Part shown: positions 62,166 through 64,000 of the stretch, piece after piece
How the letters are laid out: every line of letters starts with the position of its first letter
How positions within the stretch are numbered: position 1 is the first letter of the stretch
DNA from: AP-15 sp963814865
Lineage (GTDB): Bacteria; Pseudomonadota; Alphaproteobacteria; ATCC43930; CGMCC-115725
Direction of reading: 5' to 3'
DNA length: 64,000 nt
Assembly (NCBI GenBank): GCA_963814865.1
Contig: CAWFEN010000014.1
Coordinates: 992,001-1,056,000 of the forward strand
Position numbers and translations under genes: made by a program
Notes under the pieces: model-generated
The model's input: the letters and a program-made list of their open reading frames with translations, nothing else
Databases searched by the model: none
Told to the model about the DNA's origin: nothing

Positions 62166-63971
62166 ATGGACATTCCCCAACCGCGGTCGAGCACTCCCGG
62201 CGCTGCCAAGGCCGGCCGCAACGATGCCTGCCCGTGCGGCAGCGGGCGCAAGTACAAATTGTGCTGCGGCATTGCCCGGCCTGCGGCCAGCAGCGCCGCC
62301 GCGGTACGCCCGGCAACGCCTTCGGCTCCCGCCGGTTCGGCGCAGAGCGTCATTCAGCTTGCGGCCAGTCTGCTGAGGGCCGGCAGATACGAGGATGCGA
62401 TTGCGCCGTTACAGCAGGCGGCCAGGCTCGTTCCGTACAACCCGTCGGTGCTCAGCGATCTCGGGCTGGCAAACCTGTACTGCCGCCGTCCGCCGGTAGC
62501 GATCGACTGGTTCACGCGCTCGCTCGCGCTGCGGCCAAATTTCGCTGCCACCCATTACCATCTCGGCACCGCTCTTGAGCAGACGGGAGACGACGAAGCG
62601 GCCGTTGCCGCCTATCGCCGGGCGATCGCGCTGAACCCGAAGCTGGCCAAGGCGCATAACCGGGTGGCTACGTACCTGCTGGCAAAAGGGAGGCGGAGGG
62701 AAGCGGCCGAGGCGTACAATCAGGCGGCTGCGGCCGCGGGCGACACGATTTTCGGCCGTCTCTGCCGGGTCAGGGCGTTGATGGCGCGCGATCACACGAG
62801 CGAGGCCGAAGAACGGCTGCGGCATCTGATTGCGCGCCACCCCTCGAGCAGCGAGGCCCATGCGCTGCTCGGTAATCTCCTGGCCGAGTGCGGGCGTTTC
62901 GACGAGGCGGCGACGCATCTCGAGCGGTCGATCGCCTTGGCGCCGCGGGACGTCAGCGGCTATGCGCTTCTGGTGTTGTCGCGGCGGCTCACCGAGGCCG
63001 ACCGACCGCTGATCTCGGGGATGCTGTCGCGGCTCGAAGACGGCGACCTCGCCGAGCTCGATCGCATGAAGCTCCACTTTGCGCTCGGCAAGGCGCTCGA
63101 CGATCTCGCGGACTATGCCGGCGCGATGCAGCATTTCGATGCCGCCAACCAGGTTCGATATCGTTCCACCCGGTTCGACCGCAACGAGCTCGAGCGACGG
63201 ATCGACCGGCTGATCTCGCGCTTCACCTGCGCATTTTTTGCCGGCAACAGGGCGATCGGCCGCGACGACGAGACGCCCGTCATGGTTCTCGGCATGCCGC
63301 GCTCGGGCACGACCCTGACCGAGCGCATCATTTCCAGCCACTCTCGGGTCGGAGGCGGCGGCGAGCTCGACTTCTGGAACGAGCACGCACCGGCCTGGGT
63401 GGAGGCCGAGACCGGCCGGCTCGCGGCGACGGCCGACCGGCTCTGCACCGATTATCGCCGGCTGCTGCGCAGCGTCGCCCCCGATGCTGCGCGCGTCACC
63501 GACAAGATGCCGTTCAACTTTCTCTGGCTCGGCCTCATCCACCTGATCTTCCCGAATGCCCGTATCGTTCATTGCCGGCGCAACCCGATCGACACCTGCC
63601 TGTCGATTTACACGAACTTGTTCGCCATGAGATGGGAATTTGCCAGCGACCGCGGCGATCTTGCTTTTTACTATCGCCAGTACCTTCGCCTGATGGATCA
63701 CTGGCGGAGCGTGCTTCCGCCCGCCCGACTGCTCGATGTCGATTACGAAGACCTGACCGCCGATCCCGAGGGGACGGCGAGGCGGCTGATTGCCTTTTGC
63801 GGTCTCGACTGGGATCCCGCCTGCCTGCAGCCCGAGCGCAACCGCGACGCGGTGAGGACCGCCAGCGTATGGCAGGCGCGCCAGCCGATCTACCGGCGTT
63901 CGGTCGAGCGCTGGCGCCACTACGAACCCTGGCTCGGCGAGCTGCGGCAGCTCGTGCCGGAGGACGCATAG
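62166..63971 (+). CDS. SEC-C and TPR-containing sulfotransferase
   Basis: 601 residues. Domains: an N-terminal SEC-C zinc motif (about 18-36, RNDACPCGSGRKYKLCCG); tetratricopeptide repeats (about 60-330, such as GLANLYCRRPPVAIDWFTRS and HYHLGTALEQTGDDEAAVAA); then a sulfotransferase domain (about 370-600) with the 5'-PAPS loop VLGMPRSGTTLTERII, the 3'-phosphate block RIVHCRRNPIDTCLSIY, and RDAVRTASVWQARQPIY. TPR-sulfotransferases sulfate peptides, glycans or lipids; the SEC-C motif may bind a partner. The ATG at 62166 is used; a GTG lies two codons upstream. A decayed paralogue is at 10113-10574. Confidence 0.88.
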   Translation: MDIPQPRSSTPGAAKAGRNDACPCGSGRKYKLCCGIARPAASSAAAVRPATPSAPAGSAQSVIQLAASLLRAGRYEDAIAPLQQAARLVPYNPSVLSDLGLANLYCRRPPVAIDWFTRSLALRPNFAATHYHLGTALEQTGDDEAAVAAYRRAIALNPKLAKAHNRVATYLLAKGRRREAAEAYNQAAAAAGDTIFGRLCRVRALMARDHTSEAEERLRHLIARHPSSSEAHALLGNLLAECGRFDEAATHLERSIALAPRDVSGYALLVLSRRLTEADRPLISGMLSRLEDGDLAELDRMKLHFALGKALDDLADYAGAMQHFDAANQVRYRSTRFDRNELERRIDRLISRFTCAFFAGNRAIGRDDETPVMVLGMPRSGTTLTERIISSHSRVGGGGELDFWNEHAPAWVEAETGRLAATADRLCTDYRRLLRSVAPDAARVTDKMPFNFLWLGLIHLIFPNARIVHCRRNPIDTCLSIYTNLFAMRWEFASDRGDLAFYYRQYLRLMDHWRSVLPPARLLDVDYEDLTADPEGTARRLIAFCGLDWDPACLQPERNRDAVRTASVWQARQPIYRRSVERWRHYEPWLGELRQLVPEDA

Positions 63972-64000
63972 GCTGAGCCGAAGGCGGAATGCTTGCGGTT

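Overview
The window is high-GC DNA from a Gram-negative bacterium, most likely an alphaproteobacterium of Rhodospirillales type. This rests on family and layout evidence: a lipid A/Kdo cluster, an Rrf2-headed suf operon, a CIRCE-controlled groESL, a DUF1127 protein, ThrB of the APH-fold type and a PEP-CTERM protein. No species can be named. Nearly all DNA is coding, with tight operons and 1-4 base start/stop overlaps.

Layout. 2-4770 (+): outer-membrane lipid operon (MsbA-like exporter, DUF374 acyltransferase, WaaA, LpxK, LpxL-like acyltransferase). 4980-7016: aquaporin and a Cache-domain membrane protein without an output domain. 7205-8192: IS graveyard (hydrolase remnant, IS1595 zinc ribbon, IS4 transposase with a small inverted piece). 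8370-9575: Wza-type polysaccharide export lipoprotein. 9744-10757: IS66 remnant joined to a decayed sulfotransferase. 10754-20220: mixed metabolic genes (frameshifted SDR, SGNH esterase, FIST sensor, ThpR, EVE protein, an ArsR-MFS-PEP mutase cluster, a LysR regulator, DUF1127, CmcJ-like oxygenase). 20293-25325 (-): seven-gene run with thiL, nusB, ribH, ribE, a methyltransferase, a dienelactone hydrolase and an LLM flavoprotein.

25456-30800 is the most disturbed part: trmJ, a small toxin/immunity-like pair, a shattered cysS, a second LLM enzyme and scrambled remnants that look like polymorphic toxins. 30867-42163 holds an SDR, an unknown 382-residue protein, an amidohydrolase, a lipoprotein/CDGSH pair, thrB-rnhA, a KpsS-type capsule protein, a GlcG-like protein, a frameshifted aldo/keto reductase, an unknown jelly-roll-like protein and an MFS transporter. 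42160-42920 is another IS scar (IS1380).

43274-45376 is groESL with readable promoter, CIRCE operator and terminator. 45711-54286 carries an alpha/beta hydrolase, Ku, an O-methyltransferase, DUF192, a cNMP-domain Na+/H+ antiporter, a trans-sulfuration PLP enzyme and an amidohydrolase with an internal Tat motif. 54324-60772 (-) is the whole SUF iron-sulfur operon, rrf2-sufBCDSU-sufT, with a probable autoregulatory promoter. The window ends with a PEP-CTERM protein and an intact SEC-C/TPR sulfotransferase, whose relative lies decayed at 10.1-10.6 kb.

Several otherwise well-conserved genes (SDR, dienelactone hydrolase, cysS, aldo/keto reductase) have single-base frameshifts. These may be sequencing errors rather than real pseudogenes, so those entries should be read with that in mind.
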